NCBI GenBank assembly: GCA_905250125.1
Contig: CAJNOL010000655.1
Coordinates: 2,348 to 66,347 of the forward strand
Source of the DNA: Rotaria sordida
Taxonomy: Eukaryota; Rotifera; Eurotatoria; Philodinida; Philodinidae
DNA: 64,000 nucleotides
Direction of reading: 5' to 3'
Shown: piece after piece, positions 11,146 to 23,231 of the stretch
How the letters are laid out: every line of letters starts with the position of its first letter
Position numbering within the stretch: position 1 is the first letter of the stretch
The notes under the pieces: model-generated
What the model saw: only the letters and a program-made list of their open reading frames with translations
Databases searched by the model: none
Told to the model about the DNA's origin: nothing
Position numbers and translations under genes: made by a program

Positions 11146-12588
11146 ATGAGTGTCACTAATCTAGTTCGATATTGTTCGTTGACATCAAAATTGAGTTATT
11201 TTACAACAAGATCTTTATTATCTATAGAATCTATTAACTGTATGTCAAAAAAAAACATATAACAAAGTATGTTTTATCAATACAAAAAATTATATTTCAT
11301 TATATATAGGTGATGCTCGACGATATGCTGGTCATGCTCATTGGCAAAATATTGCAAAGACAAAAGCTGCTAATGATCAAATCAAAGGACGTGTTATAGG
11401 AAAATTATCTAGTAAAATTGTTACAGCTGTTCGACGTATGTATTGAAATCTTAGAATATCTTATGAAGTTTAAAGAAAAAAAGCGAATGAATTTTTAATA
11501 CGACATGAGAAAAGTTTCTTATTAAGAATAAAGAAAAAATATATATCATCGATAAACTACATCTTTCCATATCGAGCGTAATTCATACGTTGCGAAAAAA
11601 ATTAATCTTAGATTTTTGACCTAATAAAATGTACATTCAGACTACAGTATAACCTCTCCGATCTGAACACCTTCGGGACCAGTAAAAAGCGTTCATAATA
11701 AGAAGGTGTTCATTAAGGAGGGGTATTCACATATAGAGGTTTTACTGTATTTTTATTTTAGAAAATGGTAATGTTACAGATCCACAATATAATGCTGTAT
11801 TACGTGCAACACTTGAAGAATGTCGTAGAAATAATATGCCTAAAGAAACAATTGATCGAGCTATTAAACGAGCTGTAAGATTTCGGTTTTCTTTCAAATT
11901 GAATTGATTAATTAGAAAAATAAATAAATAAATTTTTATTTGTAGGTTGCTCAAAAAGATAATTCAAAACAAACTCTCTTTGAGTTTATTGGCCCTGGTC
12001 GAGCACTTTGTCTTATTGAAGTTATGACTGATAATCCAAAACGTACTTTCAATTATCTTAATAAAAATGCAGCTAAAATTGGGTAATCTTGTTTTTTTTG
12101 ATTAAATAATTACATACATAAACTATGATCATTTTATTAAAAGTATTCCAGAAATAGCTAAAAGCGGACAAATTGCTGAATATTTTGATCAACGTGGTTA
12201 TGCATGTATTGAAAAATCAAATATAACTGAAGAAAAAGCAACCGAATTAGCAATTGAAATTAATGCTGAAGAAGTTGTTGAAGCAATTGATGATGACGGT
12301 GAACGAACAGTGTGGAAAGTAAGTTTTATCTTTTTATTTTTTGATTTAAAAATATCTAAATTTTTTATTACAAAAAAAAAATTTTAGTTTTTTGGTCCAC
12401 CATTATTTTACGGTCAAATGAAAGTTAATTTAACTCAACGTGGTTATAATGTAACATCTGATGGTTCAGAATTTATTCCAAAAGTGACTGTACCATTAAA
12501 TGAACGCGATAAAGCATTATTAAAACAAATTATAACTGTGTTCGAAGATCTAGATCAAGTTGAAGGCGTTCATACTAATGCCGTATAA
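11146..12588 (+). CDS. TACO1: TACO1/YebC-family translational activator
   Basis: Six exons at 11146-11239, 11310-11435, 11762-11874, 11946-12082, 12144-12318 and 12388-12588 give 281 residues (human TACO1 is 297). The N-terminus, rich in Ser, Thr, Leu and Arg, suits a mitochondrial targeting peptide. The YebC signature follows: RRYAGHAHWQNIAKTKAAND, then KGRVIGKLSSKIVTAVR. Further on are RNNMPKETIDRAIKRA, FEFIGPGRALCLIEVMTDN and a C-terminal DLDQVEGVHTNA, all hallmarks of the family. In mammals TACO1 binds mitochondrial mRNA or ribosomes and is required for efficient COX1 translation; a similar role is inferred. Intron 3 carries a small MITE. Confidence 0.95.
11645..11747. mobile_element. Pogo/Tigger-like MITE in TACO1 intron 3
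   Basis: A 103 bp element begins CAGTATAACCTCTCC and ends with the near-complement AGAGGTTTTACTG, flanked on both sides by TA. The TA duplication and the CAGT-AACCTCT terminal motif fit non-autonomous pogo/Tigger elements. It has no coding capacity. Confidence 0.7.
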
Positions 12589-12680
12589 AATGGATTTATT
12601 AAATAAAATTGTTTGTTTTTGAGGAAAAAGAAAATATTATTGAATACAAATAATTATTCTTAATTTATACATGAAAAACC
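12589..12680. terminator. TACO1 3' end
   Basis: An AATAAA at about 12602-12607 lies 14 nt after the stop and is the likely poly(A) signal. Confidence 0.5.
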
Positions 12681-14183
12681 CAAAGGACTCTGCCAGATTT
12701 CGTGACTTGTCTTCAATCAGGATACCGTATATGCAATTTTCTAGAGCAATTTGTGGCATATCGGCTGGCATATAAGAAATCAAGTTTTCATGTGCTAAAA
12801 GTTCATATACTTGTTAAAACCCTTGAGGAACGTATATTGTACTCAATGACATTTTGATCTTTAAGATAAATTTATGCAAAGTTTGTTTTTAAACTCATTT
12901 CGATATAGTTATAGATGCTCTTCAATTTTCTATAATCAATAGTTTTCATCATTAATTTCTTCATACTTAAAAATAGTGCCTTTTCTTAGATCTAGGTCAT
13001 TTCTTGACTATATGATATTCCAGTGTGTTTACCTCTGACCTACAGAACAAGTGAGTATCAACGTGAAACTTTCTCAAACACTGTATACTATCGAGCTTTA
13101 TATGTTTCACAGATAACATCTTTTGGAACAGCAGAGGCACATTGTCAACTTGAAAGTTTGTCCCTTAGAATAGTTTATTTTTCTATAGGAAGGGGTGGCT
13201 ATATTAACCTTATTTTAGCAATATTCGATGCTCCTATTAAACATTTTTATGTATCAATTATCAGCACAGCATCCTTGATGAGCTGATATAAATAACTCCT
13301 TTTGAAATGGAAAATATTTTTTGAACTCCGGATCTCCGGAGGAGATACGATGATATGAAAAAATTTATTTTTGAAATGAACATAAGATATTTATAGATTC
13401 TTCTAGAGAGTTTCATGCATAGATCAAACTTGAATACTCTAAATAAAAATTTGAAAAAAGAAATGCTAATAATAATAGACCTCCTTCTAGCAACCATATT
13501 CCCGTACAGCTTCCTTCAGAAGTCCGACAGCTTAAAATTTTTTTTCCATTTATAAAGGAGTTATTCATATCAGCACATCAGGGATGTTGTGCTAATTATT
13601 GGTACATAAAAATGTTTAATAAGATCATCAAGTATTGTTAAAATAAGGTCAATGTGCCGACTCCTGTATATAGTAAAATAGACTATTCTAAAGAACAATC
13701 TTGCAAGTTGACAATAAGTCTCTACTGTTCCAAAAGATGTTATCTGTGAAACATATAAAGCTCGATCGTGTACAATGTTTAAGAAAGTTCCACGTTGGTA
13801 CTCACTTGTTCTGTAGGTCAGAGGTGAACATACTGGAATATCATATAGTCAAGAAATGGCCTAGATCTAAGAAAAAGGAGCATTTTTAAATATGAAGAAA
13901 TTAATGATGAAAACTATTGATTATAGAAAATTGAAGAAAGCCTACAACTCTATAGAAATGAGTTTAGAAACAAAACTTGCATAAGTTTATCTTAGAGAAC
14001 AGAATGTATATGAGTACAATATATACTTCTCAAGGATTATAACTAGTATGTGTGTACCCTCAGTACATGAAAATTTGAGAAAAACTTGATTTCTTATGTA
14101 CCATTCGATGTGTCACAAATTGCTGTATAAGACCGCACATATGGTTTCCTGGTCCAAAATAAGTCACGAAGTCTCATAAAGTT
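12681..14183. repeat. Long foldback element, copy 1
   Basis: Arms of about 630 bp (roughly 12681-13315 and 13545-14183) are imperfect reverse complements around a spacer of about 230 bp. Strong shared blocks include TAGATCTAGG near 12990 and its complement near 13860, CTCTGACCTACAGAACAAG near 13031 and its complement near 13808, and GAGCTTTATATGTTTCACAG near 13093 and its complement. A second copy lies at 19146-20325 with the same spacer sequence. The open frames at 13023-13286, 13261-13497 and 13701-13889 are accidents of this repeat. Confidence 0.9.
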
Positions 14184-15397
14184 CTTTATTAATTTTTGAT
14201 AATTGTTATTTTAAAAAATTTTGCTCGAAAATAGATATTCTTAAGAAAATCGTATACCAATTAGAATATTTGCTTTTTTTTTACTTAATAAGTTAAACGT
14301 ACTGCAAGAATAAATTTTTGTTTTTTTATTTTTACAATTGAAAAAAAAGAATGCATTTTACAAATGATGTTGTGTGGGAGGACAGATCATCGGATGGCTA
14401 TTACCGTCAAATAACGAGTAGTGCAAATTTAATTGAATAATACCATGTTCCTTTGTGGATAATTATGATACATTTTCAGAAAGTCATTCGATAAAGAATT
14501 TTTTGTTCTACAAAAACTATTTTGTTTGTTTTTCAAATAAACTTTTCTTGTTGGAGCAAAATTTAAAATATGAACACGTGTTCAATCATCTAACTGCAAT
14601 TTACTCACAAAGATCAATCTAAAAAGTAACGGAGTTAGCATCAATAAATAGAGAATTTTGTGCTCTTCTCTGCTACAGCCATTTCAAAACTCGTAACGCT
14701 ATCATTCATGAAGAAAAAAGCTTAGAACTAAAACCTACTGATATTTTTTCTACACATGTCTGAGGAAACATGTTTTCCAAAGCGGGACTTAGTATATGAA
14801 ACAATCATTCTCTTGTGCTGTTAGATGTAGAATTTAATTCTGAATAAAATGTTGTAACTGCTCAGTTGAAGAGTATAAATGATTAGATTGTGTCGAAATA
14901 TAAACTATCACGTAGTTCTGTTAGATAAAACTTTTAAAAAAAAAATTTCTTTAAAAAAGAAAAACTTATTCGAAAAATAAGCGGAACAGTTTTGTAGAGC
15001 AAAAATACAAAATGATACTATCTCGTTTAAGCGGTACCATTCGTTAGATTCTTATCGATTTAGTCTATATTACTCATGAATGAGAAAATTTCTAAAAGAT
15101 ATTATATCTTTAAAAACGAAATAGACAAAAACAAAAGAATGTCTTTATATAAAACTTAGAATGTTCGATTAAGAATAAAGAATAATTTATTATAATTTTC
15201 GTATTTTCGCCAATAAAAACTGATTGTATATAGTTTTATTAAATTGATATTTCAAACAAAAATTACATTCTGAGAAAAAAACGATATCGATCTCTTTTGT
15301 TTTTCTTAGCTTGACTAAAATTTTATATTTGATCTTATTCTGAATTTTGATAGTTTATTTAATTAGCAAAATATTATGTATAAATATATATGTACAT
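14184..15397. other. Intergenic, nothing recognised
   Basis: AT-rich sequence 3' of the RD3-type gene. Its 3' UTR and poly(A) site probably lie in 15150-15397. No other gene seen. Confidence 0.5.
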
Positions 15398-16126
15398 TTA
15401 TGTATGAGCAAATGAACGATGATGATTGTTTTCTGTTCCTTCATTAGATGATGATGTTATTGAAATTTCTGCAAGTTCAGCAATACAATGTTGTTCATCA
15501 TCAAGTTGACATTTAGGATTAATACGATTATTTCGTACTAATGAATATATATTTGATGAACATTTATTATTTGATTTTATATTTGAATTTATTGTATCAT
15601 TGATACTGTTTGTATTTGAACGACTTCTTGGTTTTTGATCAATGTAATCAGATATTGTCTTACGAAATAAAGCTATAATATTTTCTGGTGTTGATAGTTT
15701 TGTTTGAGCACGTATATTACGTCGAAATTGAGTGATAATTAATGTGCAATCTTCGGCTAGTACATTAAGTATTAATTCACATAATTCCATTTTAATTATA
15801 TCAGATAAATGATACAACTCATTTGTCGATTGTAATAAATTATTACTTGGTGATAACCATGAATAATCTACCGATGAATGTCGTTGGGATGACGTGGCAC
15901 CAGTGGATAAATGATGTGTGGATAAAAGTGAACCATTAACTGAACTACTTAACGTATCAGAATCTCGTTTATTTTGTGATGATCCTAATGTTAAAGAATT
16001 TCGACATTGACTTTCCAATTCTTCTAATAAAGTTTCCGCTATAGAATTTCCTTCCATATATGCATAACTAGCCGTTTGTACATCATTTGTAGTTGAATAA
16101 CGACGAAATAAATTACTAAATGCCAT
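15398..16126 (-). CDS. RD3: RD3-domain protein (retinal degeneration 3 family)
   Basis: A single exon of 242 codons. Residues 29-42 (IAETLLEELESQCR) match the N-terminal helix of RD3. VDYSWL at 86-91 is the family's most diagnostic motif, followed by YHLSDIIKMELCELILNVL, ITQFRRN and a helix to about residue 165. The Ser/Asn-rich linker before VDYSWL and the tail are longer than in human RD3 (195 residues). Vertebrate RD3 binds and inhibits membrane guanylate cyclases and aids their transport to photoreceptor outer segments; a link to receptor guanylate cyclase here is inference. An acceptor-like TTTTTTAG lies about 24 nt upstream of the ATG on this strand. It could equally be an RD3L-type paralogue. 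Confidence 0.8.
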   Translation of the reverse strand: MAFSNLFRRYSTTNDVQTASYAYMEGNSIAETLLEELESQCRNSLTLGSSQNKRDSDTLSSSVNGSLLSTHHLSTGATSSQRHSSVDYSWLSPSNNLLQSTNELYHLSDIIKMELCELILNVLAEDCTLIITQFRRNIRAQTKLSTPENIIALFRKTISDYIDQKPRSRSNTNSINDTINSNIKSNNKCSSNIYSLVRNNRINPKCQLDDEQHCIAELAEISITSSSNEGTENNHHRSFAHT

Positions 16127-17209
16127 TAAAAAAGAAGTTTTGATAATCTTCTAAAAAATTCACAAACAGAAAAAAAAACAATTTTTCAGGTCATAAAATA
16201 TTTCTTCTATGCTTTATTATATTTTTTTTTTTGTTATTGCAACAAGTCATAGAATACTGAATTATAATTTATAGTCAAAGAAAAAATTAAAAACAAAAAA
16301 AGAGTCATGGAGAGAAATTGTGGATGTAATAAGATGACATGAACAAGCATGAATGAACTATCTTCTTTTTTTCTTCTTCATAAGATTTCTATGGCAATCT
16401 TTTTTTTTCTGCTTTCAATTCTATGTAATAAGACTAAACTCTATATGATGACAAAGCAGAAAAGATTATGACGCTGACGACAAAAACATTTTGAAAAGAA
16501 AAAAAAAAGGAAGAGATTGCGAGAGCACCACTTCTTACAAATGTTAAAAAAGAAATTCTATAAAGAAAAAAAGAAAACAAATTTATTTAGAATAACTCGA
16601 TGCTATCATGAGAAGATTATATTATGACATATATTTTATTTGTTTTTCTTTTCTTTTATCTTATTCTTTCCAAATGAAACTATTTCTAAAATAAAAATTA
16701 TATGAATATGATATTTCTCTATACAACTGAAGTCTTTCAGTTCATTTTTTACGTTTTCTTTGTCATCAACAACTAGATTGTCATTTAAAAGATCATCCGG
16801 TTCTTTTTTCTTTCTTCTATCTTTCATGAAAAGAATATGCCTATTTTTATGACTTCTTTCTTGGTTTCTTTGAGTTATTAGAAAACTTACTCATGTCAAT
16901 CAGGTTCTAAAATCATCGTATTTTTCTTTTCCTAAAATATGTCATTAATGAACATAAGATCAAATGAAATAATTAGAAACATCTGCATTCTTTTAAAAAT
17001 TGAAATTTAGAAGAAAAAAAAATTATCAGAAAGTTTTCTTTTCGTGTAAAATTATCCACTAAACAACTTGCTACAAGAGAATATCTCGTTTAAAAGAACG
17101 ATACGCCGGATATGATAGAAGATTTTGGTAACTAATTAATTTCTTCAATATTGTAAATTTGAACAGTATATTTATATCAAAATTTGACTATTTTTCAGAG
17201 TTTTTCAGC
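16127..17209. other. Upstream region of the RD3-type gene
   Basis: AT-rich with many A and T runs. Presumably it holds the promoter of the minus-strand gene. The short Lys-rich frame at 16636-16827 reflects A-rich composition. Confidence 0.45.
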
Positions 17210-17788
17210 CGACGAGGCAAGTCTTCCAACTGATTAATTGTTTTTGAATTTGGACGATGTTCATTTGATGAGTAATGGAAAAGTCTAGAATGGTTTGACT
17301 TTCCAAGCCATCGTTCTTGAAATATTAAAATTTTACTGGATTTTTCGGCAAAAAGCGGTGATGACCCTCAAATTATGTGTAAGCTTCGACTTCAAACTTT
17401 GCACAAACAAAGTCCTTAAGGATATTAATTTATTATTCAACCGGTATTTCCTTTCTGGAGAAGTATATATATAAACAAATTTTACACTTGAGAGAGTTTC
17501 GTAAATTAAATATCTCAGGATAGGAGATACTAGAAAAGCTACAACTTGAATAATCAACTTATCTCATTAAAAACTTTGTTCGTGCAATGTTTGAAATCGA
17601 AACTTACACGTAATCTGAGGGTAACTACAGCTTTTTGTTGACAGACCTAGTAAAATTTCTATATCTCGAGAACGAAGACCCCTAAGACTAAACCATTCTA
17701 GATTTTTTTACTATTCTCTAGCACTCATCAAATGAGCATAGTCTCGTTCAAAAAGTGATTTGACATCTGGAGAGGTTTCTTCGTGAGA
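17210..17788. repeat. Foldback family B, copy 1
   Basis: Arms (about 17210-17430 and 17570-17788) are imperfect reverse complements. They share TCATTTGATGAGT near the ends, CTAGAATGGTTT, TAAAATTTTACT-like blocks and AACTTTG, A and C-rich inner blocks. A second copy sits at 55855-56417. The reading frame at 17333-17557 is a by-product. Confidence 0.85.
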
Positions 17789-17829
17789 TACTACATTTTC
17801 ACGATATTTTTCAGTACGATGTCGTGGTC

Positions 17830-18110
17830 CTCTTAGATTTATCGAAAAGACTGGTTTTTAAAATTTGACTTTGGAATTTTGCATAGAGATAAGTCTTACA
17901 TGGAATATTTTATTGTGAAAATTTTAGGTCTTCTGATTGGCTACTATTCTGAAATAAGAACATCGAAATCAAAACTTTCACAATAAACTATTCAATTTAG
18001 AACCTATCCCTACGCAAAGTTCCTAGATAAAATTTGAACATCACTTTATCTGGTGTTCCAGAAGGGGATCACGATTATGACTCTAACGAATGCCGTATCT
18101 CAGCGGCCAT
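17830..18110. repeat. Foldback element
   Basis: About 17855-17945 matches the reverse complement of about 17950-18050. Shared blocks include TATTGTGAAAATTTTAGG against its complement and TTTGCATAGAGATA against TATCCCTACGCAAAG. Outer similarity extends weakly to both sides. It lies directly next to the family B copy. Confidence 0.65.
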
Positions 18111-19145
18111 GAGTCAACAGCATAAATGCTTCTCAAGATATTCATAACTCATTAGGGTCAACATAGTGCACATTGTCCTGAATCAAAAGCAGTTAATCAT
18201 TTGGAATACTTCCTTCGTGAAAACTTTAAAAGATTGAAGTTGAAATTACTTTTAGGTTTTTAAAATTCTATAAAAAAAAACTCTTCCAAAGTTGCTTTAA
18301 TTTTCTTGAAAATCTTTTTTATTAAAACACAATAGAAAACCTTGTCTCTTAAAATTTTTGTACGTTTTTTTTTTTACTGAAAATAAGAATCTATTGACTC
18401 GAACTCTCATTAATTTATATTTGTTTTTATTATAAATGTATGTAGATCAGATAGTAGAAATATTTCAGTCGAAATCTTTTTTCTATAGCCTATTTCAATT
18501 CGCTGATTACTATATTGAAGATTAGTACTATATAATGTAAGATGGGAGGATTTTTATTCGGTTCGTTAAATAAATTTTGCTTATCTGACAAAGACATAGC
18601 TTTTACTTTCTATTTACACAGTAGTCTTCTAGGACTATTTTTTGAATCAATTAGTTCGAGCAACAGCAAGACACCGGGGGAAGGACACTTTTTTGCAAAT
18701 ATTATTTTCAATGAAAGAGTTGATTTTAAGATATAAATTAAGCGAGTATTTCCTTGATTTAATGTATGCATTATTCTAGAAATAAACAAATGACGTCTTT
18801 GCAATAATAAAAAGGATTCGCATTAACTTAAAAAAATGTTTTCAAAATAGAACCGTAAGCTGACTTTTTACCTTTTATTATTATAGAATTTTTTTTGCAC
18901 TGTCCGTTCATTATTTCTTGCTGTTTTTCTAATTCTAGTCAAATTATACAAAGTAGCAAGTAATCCATGGATTTACCTGTAAAGAAGTTCTGTCTGATCT
19001 AAATTTAGCATGAAGCACAATGCATCCTATGAGATTAATGCATTGTTCGATAAATTCACACAAAAAAAATGAAGATTCTTAGTTTCAAAAAAACAAATAA
19101 TTCTTGTTTTTACTAAAACCAATATCTTAATTGAACGTTTGATTT
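18111..19145. other. Intergenic, nothing recognised
   Basis: AT-rich. Overlapping short frames near 18542-18804 on both strands have no supporting homology. Confidence 0.45.
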
Positions 19146-20325
19146 AGAGACCTCTGCAGGATTTGGTGAGCTATGTTGAACCAGAATACCATATGTGTGC
19201 TTTTGTAGAGCAATCTTCAACACATCGAATGGTATACAAGAAACACTATCGAGCTTTATATATCTTACAGATAGTATCTTTCGGAACAGCAGAGACTCAT
19301 TATTAACTTGCAAGATTGTTTCCTAGAATAATCTATGCTTCTATATGAAGGAATCGGTATATTGACGATATTTTAACAATATTCAACGGTTTTATGAAAC
19401 ATTTTTTATACACTAATAATCAGTGCAGTATTCCTTATCAACTGATATAAATAGCTCCTTTATAAATAGACAATTTTTTGTGTCCTTTGAATCTCTGAAG
19501 AAAGTTATGGGTACATGAAAAAATTTATTTTTGAAATGAACATAAGACATTTATAGATTCTTCTAGAGATTCTTATGCATAAATCAAACTTGAATATTCT
19601 GAGGAAAAATTTGAAAAAATAATAATAATAACAGACCGCCTTCCAGCAACCATATTCCCTTACCTTCCTTAAGGCATCCGGAGTGCAAAAAACGTTTTTC
19701 CATATGTAAAGGAACTATTTATATCAGTTCATCAAGGATGCTGTCCTAATTATTGGTATATAAAAATGATTAATAGGATCATCGAATATTGTTAAAAAAC
19801 CGTCAATATACCGGCCCTTTCATATAGTAAAATAGACTATTCTAAGAGACAATCTTGCAAGTTGAAAAATGAGTCTCGATTGTTCCGAAAAATATTATCT
19901 GTAAGATAGATAAAGCTCGATAACATACAGTTTTTGAGAAAGTTTCACATTAGTACTCACTTATTCTGTAGGTCAGAGGTGAACACACTAGAATATCATA
20001 CAGTTAAGAAATGACTTAAATCTAAGACAAGAAACCATTTTTAAGTATGAAGAAAGTAATGATGAAAACTATTCATTATAGAAAATTGAAGTGCACCTCT
20101 AACTATATCGAAATGAGTTTAAAAACAAAATTTGAATAAGTTTATCTTGGAGAGCAGAATGTATATGAGTATCATATATATTCTTCAAGGATTATAATCA
20201 GTATATGAACTTTCAGCACATGAAAATTTGAGGAAAACTTGTTTTCTTATGTATCATTCGATGCACCACATATATGGTATCGTGGTTCAAGATAAATCAC
20301 CAAATCCATTAAGGTGCTTTATCCA
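19146..20325. repeat. Long foldback element, copy 2 (one arm deleted)
   Basis: Same family as 12681-14183. The spacer is shared, including a block GAAATGAACATAAGA at about 19535 (13374 in copy 1) and ATTCTTCTAGAGA. The left arm (about 19146-19480) lacks some 290 bp that correspond to about 12790-13080 of copy 1, while the right arm (about 19700-20325) is complete. The small frame at 19113-19313 on the minus strand contains CIPFDVLKIALQ, the motif shared with the foldback at 4.7-5.3 kb. Confidence 0.9.
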
Positions 20326-21945
20326 CGTAACAGACAAAGAAATGAAATTTTAATAAACTACTGAAATGAATAGTTTTAATGAGGTCGATATTTTCAGAAG
20401 ATTTTCTAGTATTTTTTTATTTCTACTCCTAAATTCTTTGATCTTCAGCAATCTTTTATTAAAATTACTAATGACTCAATAGTTTTTGTGTAAGAACACC
20501 TACATTTATTTATTTTCGATTTAAAAGGTACATATATACACATATGCATTTATTTATAATAAAAAATTTTACAATAGATATTTTTCATTATCACAGTATT
20601 ATCTTGTTTAAATAAAAAATAATGTGTCAAATATCAATATGTATTTATAGAGTATATTCCAAATAAGAGACATCTATTGTAGGTGTTAACAGGAAATTGA
20701 TCCCATCAACGTACATTTTATAGTAATCAAAATGTAATGATTATCTTTTCGTTGATCGAAATGTCAATAAAAAGAAAAATCTTATTTTCGAAAATAGACT
20801 AGGATCAACTTCGATAAAGAAAAACAAAACGAAAAAAAAAACAAGAGAATTATTAAGCTATCAATCAAATCAATATTTGACTTAGCCTTATTTTTATGAA
20901 CATAAAAAAAAAATCAATTTTATTTTCGGATGAATTATTTAATAATTTGAATTTTTTTTTCTCTTTCTTTCATTCTTTTTTTTGTTATTTGTTTAAATAG
21001 CCATTATCATGATCAACAACTTGTACGAACTTTGATCATTAGCGACAGAAGTATATCAATCGGATTAGAAAATGTTTGCCAACAAGCTATTGAACATTCC
21101 ATACCGAATTTTTCTTTGATAGGTTTTAAAATAGAAAACTTTCAATTGATTAAACAAGTAACTCTTGTACACAATACTTAATATACTTATAGAAGTAACA
21201 ATCGAAATAAATATATTTTTTTGAAGAAAATAATTTTTAAAAAATAATATCAAAATGAAAAGAGGAGAAATGTTTCTTAGGGAAAAAAATTCATTTATCT
21301 TTTTTAATGTATTCTTTTATGAAATTTGACTATGATATTAATGCTATCAGATATATCGGAGATTAACTATCTTAGATGAAAAAGAAATATATATATATAT
21401 ATATTTAAAAAAGAAAAGTGTGACCGATTTGCTCAGCATGTTCAAATTTGTTTCAAAAAAAATAAAAACTGTTCTTTTTTGTCCTATTGATTAATAGAGA
21501 ATGAAATTTGATCCTTAATGACGCAAGTATATATACACACACACATTATACGCATGCATCAAGTAAGATAAACTCATAACGATGTTTGTATCGATCATCG
21601 ACAGTTAAAGCTCAGTTCCATTCCAAGAATAACAAAACAAAACACTATGTGGGCTTTTTTTTTATTTCATCATTTTCTTCTTCTTTCGTTAGTTAAGATC
21701 CAATTTCAACTCATCATCATCACGCAAGTTCTTTTATTCATACACTTAACACGCAAAAGGTACATCTCATATTTCAAGTTCTTCTCTCTCTCTTTCCCTC
21801 TCTTGCTTATGCATACATAAACTACTTAATCTTAATATTGACATATCGTGCTTACTTATTTCTATATTATTAAACGGACGAAATATTTTGTTTTTTTTTT
21901 TTGTTTATATCTGATCTTTTTATGAAAAGAAAAAGAAAAAGAAAA
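20326..21945. other. Intergenic, 3' of the SIX gene
   Basis: AT-rich with a short (AT)n run near 21390-21406 and a pyrimidine-rich stretch near 21782-21805. It presumably holds the 3' UTR of the SIX gene. No other gene seen. Confidence 0.5.
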
Positions 21946-23231
21946 TTAAAGTGAATGATAATCTCTTAAAATAGTTGTTGATCCTGAATCAATCATGTCT
22001 GTTGTTGATTTAATCGTATGATGATAATGATGTTGTTGTTGTTGAGGAAAACAATTTTGAAAATCAATATGAAAATGTTCATTTGTGTTAAGATTTGTTG
22101 TTAAACCTAATGGTGCTCGTGTTGTTGGTTCACTACTTGTTGATCCAAGATCATCTAATGAATTCTCACCATTATGTGAAGGACTTATATCAATCGTTTT
22201 CCTAAAATTAAACAAAAGAAAACATCATTTTATATATATATATATTCTACACCTACGTGAAATCTTTTCTTCTTATCAGCATGAAATATTATCAAAAGAA
22301 ATATGCGTAACTCTGATCTTCTCAAAAAAGAAGAAGAAGAAGAAGAAGAGACATTGTTTGTTATTCTCTTCAATTAGCAAGTCTTTTCTTTTCTCTCATC
22401 AATATAAAAAAAATAATCAATGTCAATCAAACATAACCAAGAAAAAGAAAAAAGAAAAAAAAAAAAGAAAACTTTTGTTTATATACACATCTGTTATTCA
22501 TTAAAAAGAAAACACAACAACTTGCCTATCATTTGTTTCTGATGCTCTATCACGTTGTCGTCGATTTTTAAACCAATTTGATACTTGTGTTGTTGTTAAA
22601 CTAGTTGTTTCAGCTAATTCACGTTTTTCTCTTGGTGATGGATAAGGATTATGTAGATACCAATCACGTAATACATTACGTGATTTTTCTTTAAAACAAT
22701 AACTTGTTTCTTCACCATCCCATATTGTACGTGGTAAAGGAAATTTTCGTCGTACACGATATTTACCAACAGCACCTAATGGTCTACCACGTATTTTTTC
22801 AGCTTCATTATAATGTGCTTGTAACCATAATTGTTGTAATTGTGGATGACTACATGGTGCAAATTGATAACGTTCTAAAATATGATAAAGTTCACGATAA
22901 TTTCCTCGACGAAATGCAACAACTGCTTTAGCTTTTACAACACTTTCATTATTATGAAAATGTTCAAATGTTGGTAATGTCCATAAAAAATCACCTTAAA
23001 CAAAAATAAAAGCGTATAAGTTTTCGTTTTTTTATTTTTATTTTTATTTTTTGTTTTTGTCAAATAAGATTTACCGAGCCGTTGAATATCATTACTTTGT
23101 TGAAGTACTTCACACACACAAGCAACTTGTTCGGGAGTAAAAATACTACCTATTGTATTGCTTGTTGGTGATGTATTGATGTTAGTGAAACCAGCGGTCG
23201 TCGTTGTGGGTATCGGATTGCTTTCAAGCAT
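21946..23231 (-). CDS. SIX1/2: SIX1/2-class homeobox transcription factor (sine oculis type)
   Basis: Three exons on the minus strand, 23075-23231, 22526-22994 and 21946-22201, encode 293 residues (human SIX1 is 284). The SIX domain spans about 31-143 and starts [15 protein letters not shown]. The homeodomain spans about 144-203 (from [15 protein letters not shown]) with recognition helix [14 protein letters not shown]. The tetrapeptide-like ETSY at the homeodomain start and the [14 protein letters not shown] stretch place it with SIX1/2 rather than SIX3/6 or SIX4/5. The C-terminal exon is Ser/Thr/His/Gln-rich and unconserved. SIX1/2 factors act with Eya cofactors in sensory, muscle and eye development. 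The second intron has a GC donor (GCAAGT). An acceptor-like TTTTAG lies 10 nt before the ATG. Confidence 0.96.

Noticed and set aside
22085-22504. 139-codon plus-strand frame
   Set aside because: It is antisense to the third SIX exon and then runs through Lys-rich A-tract intron sequence.
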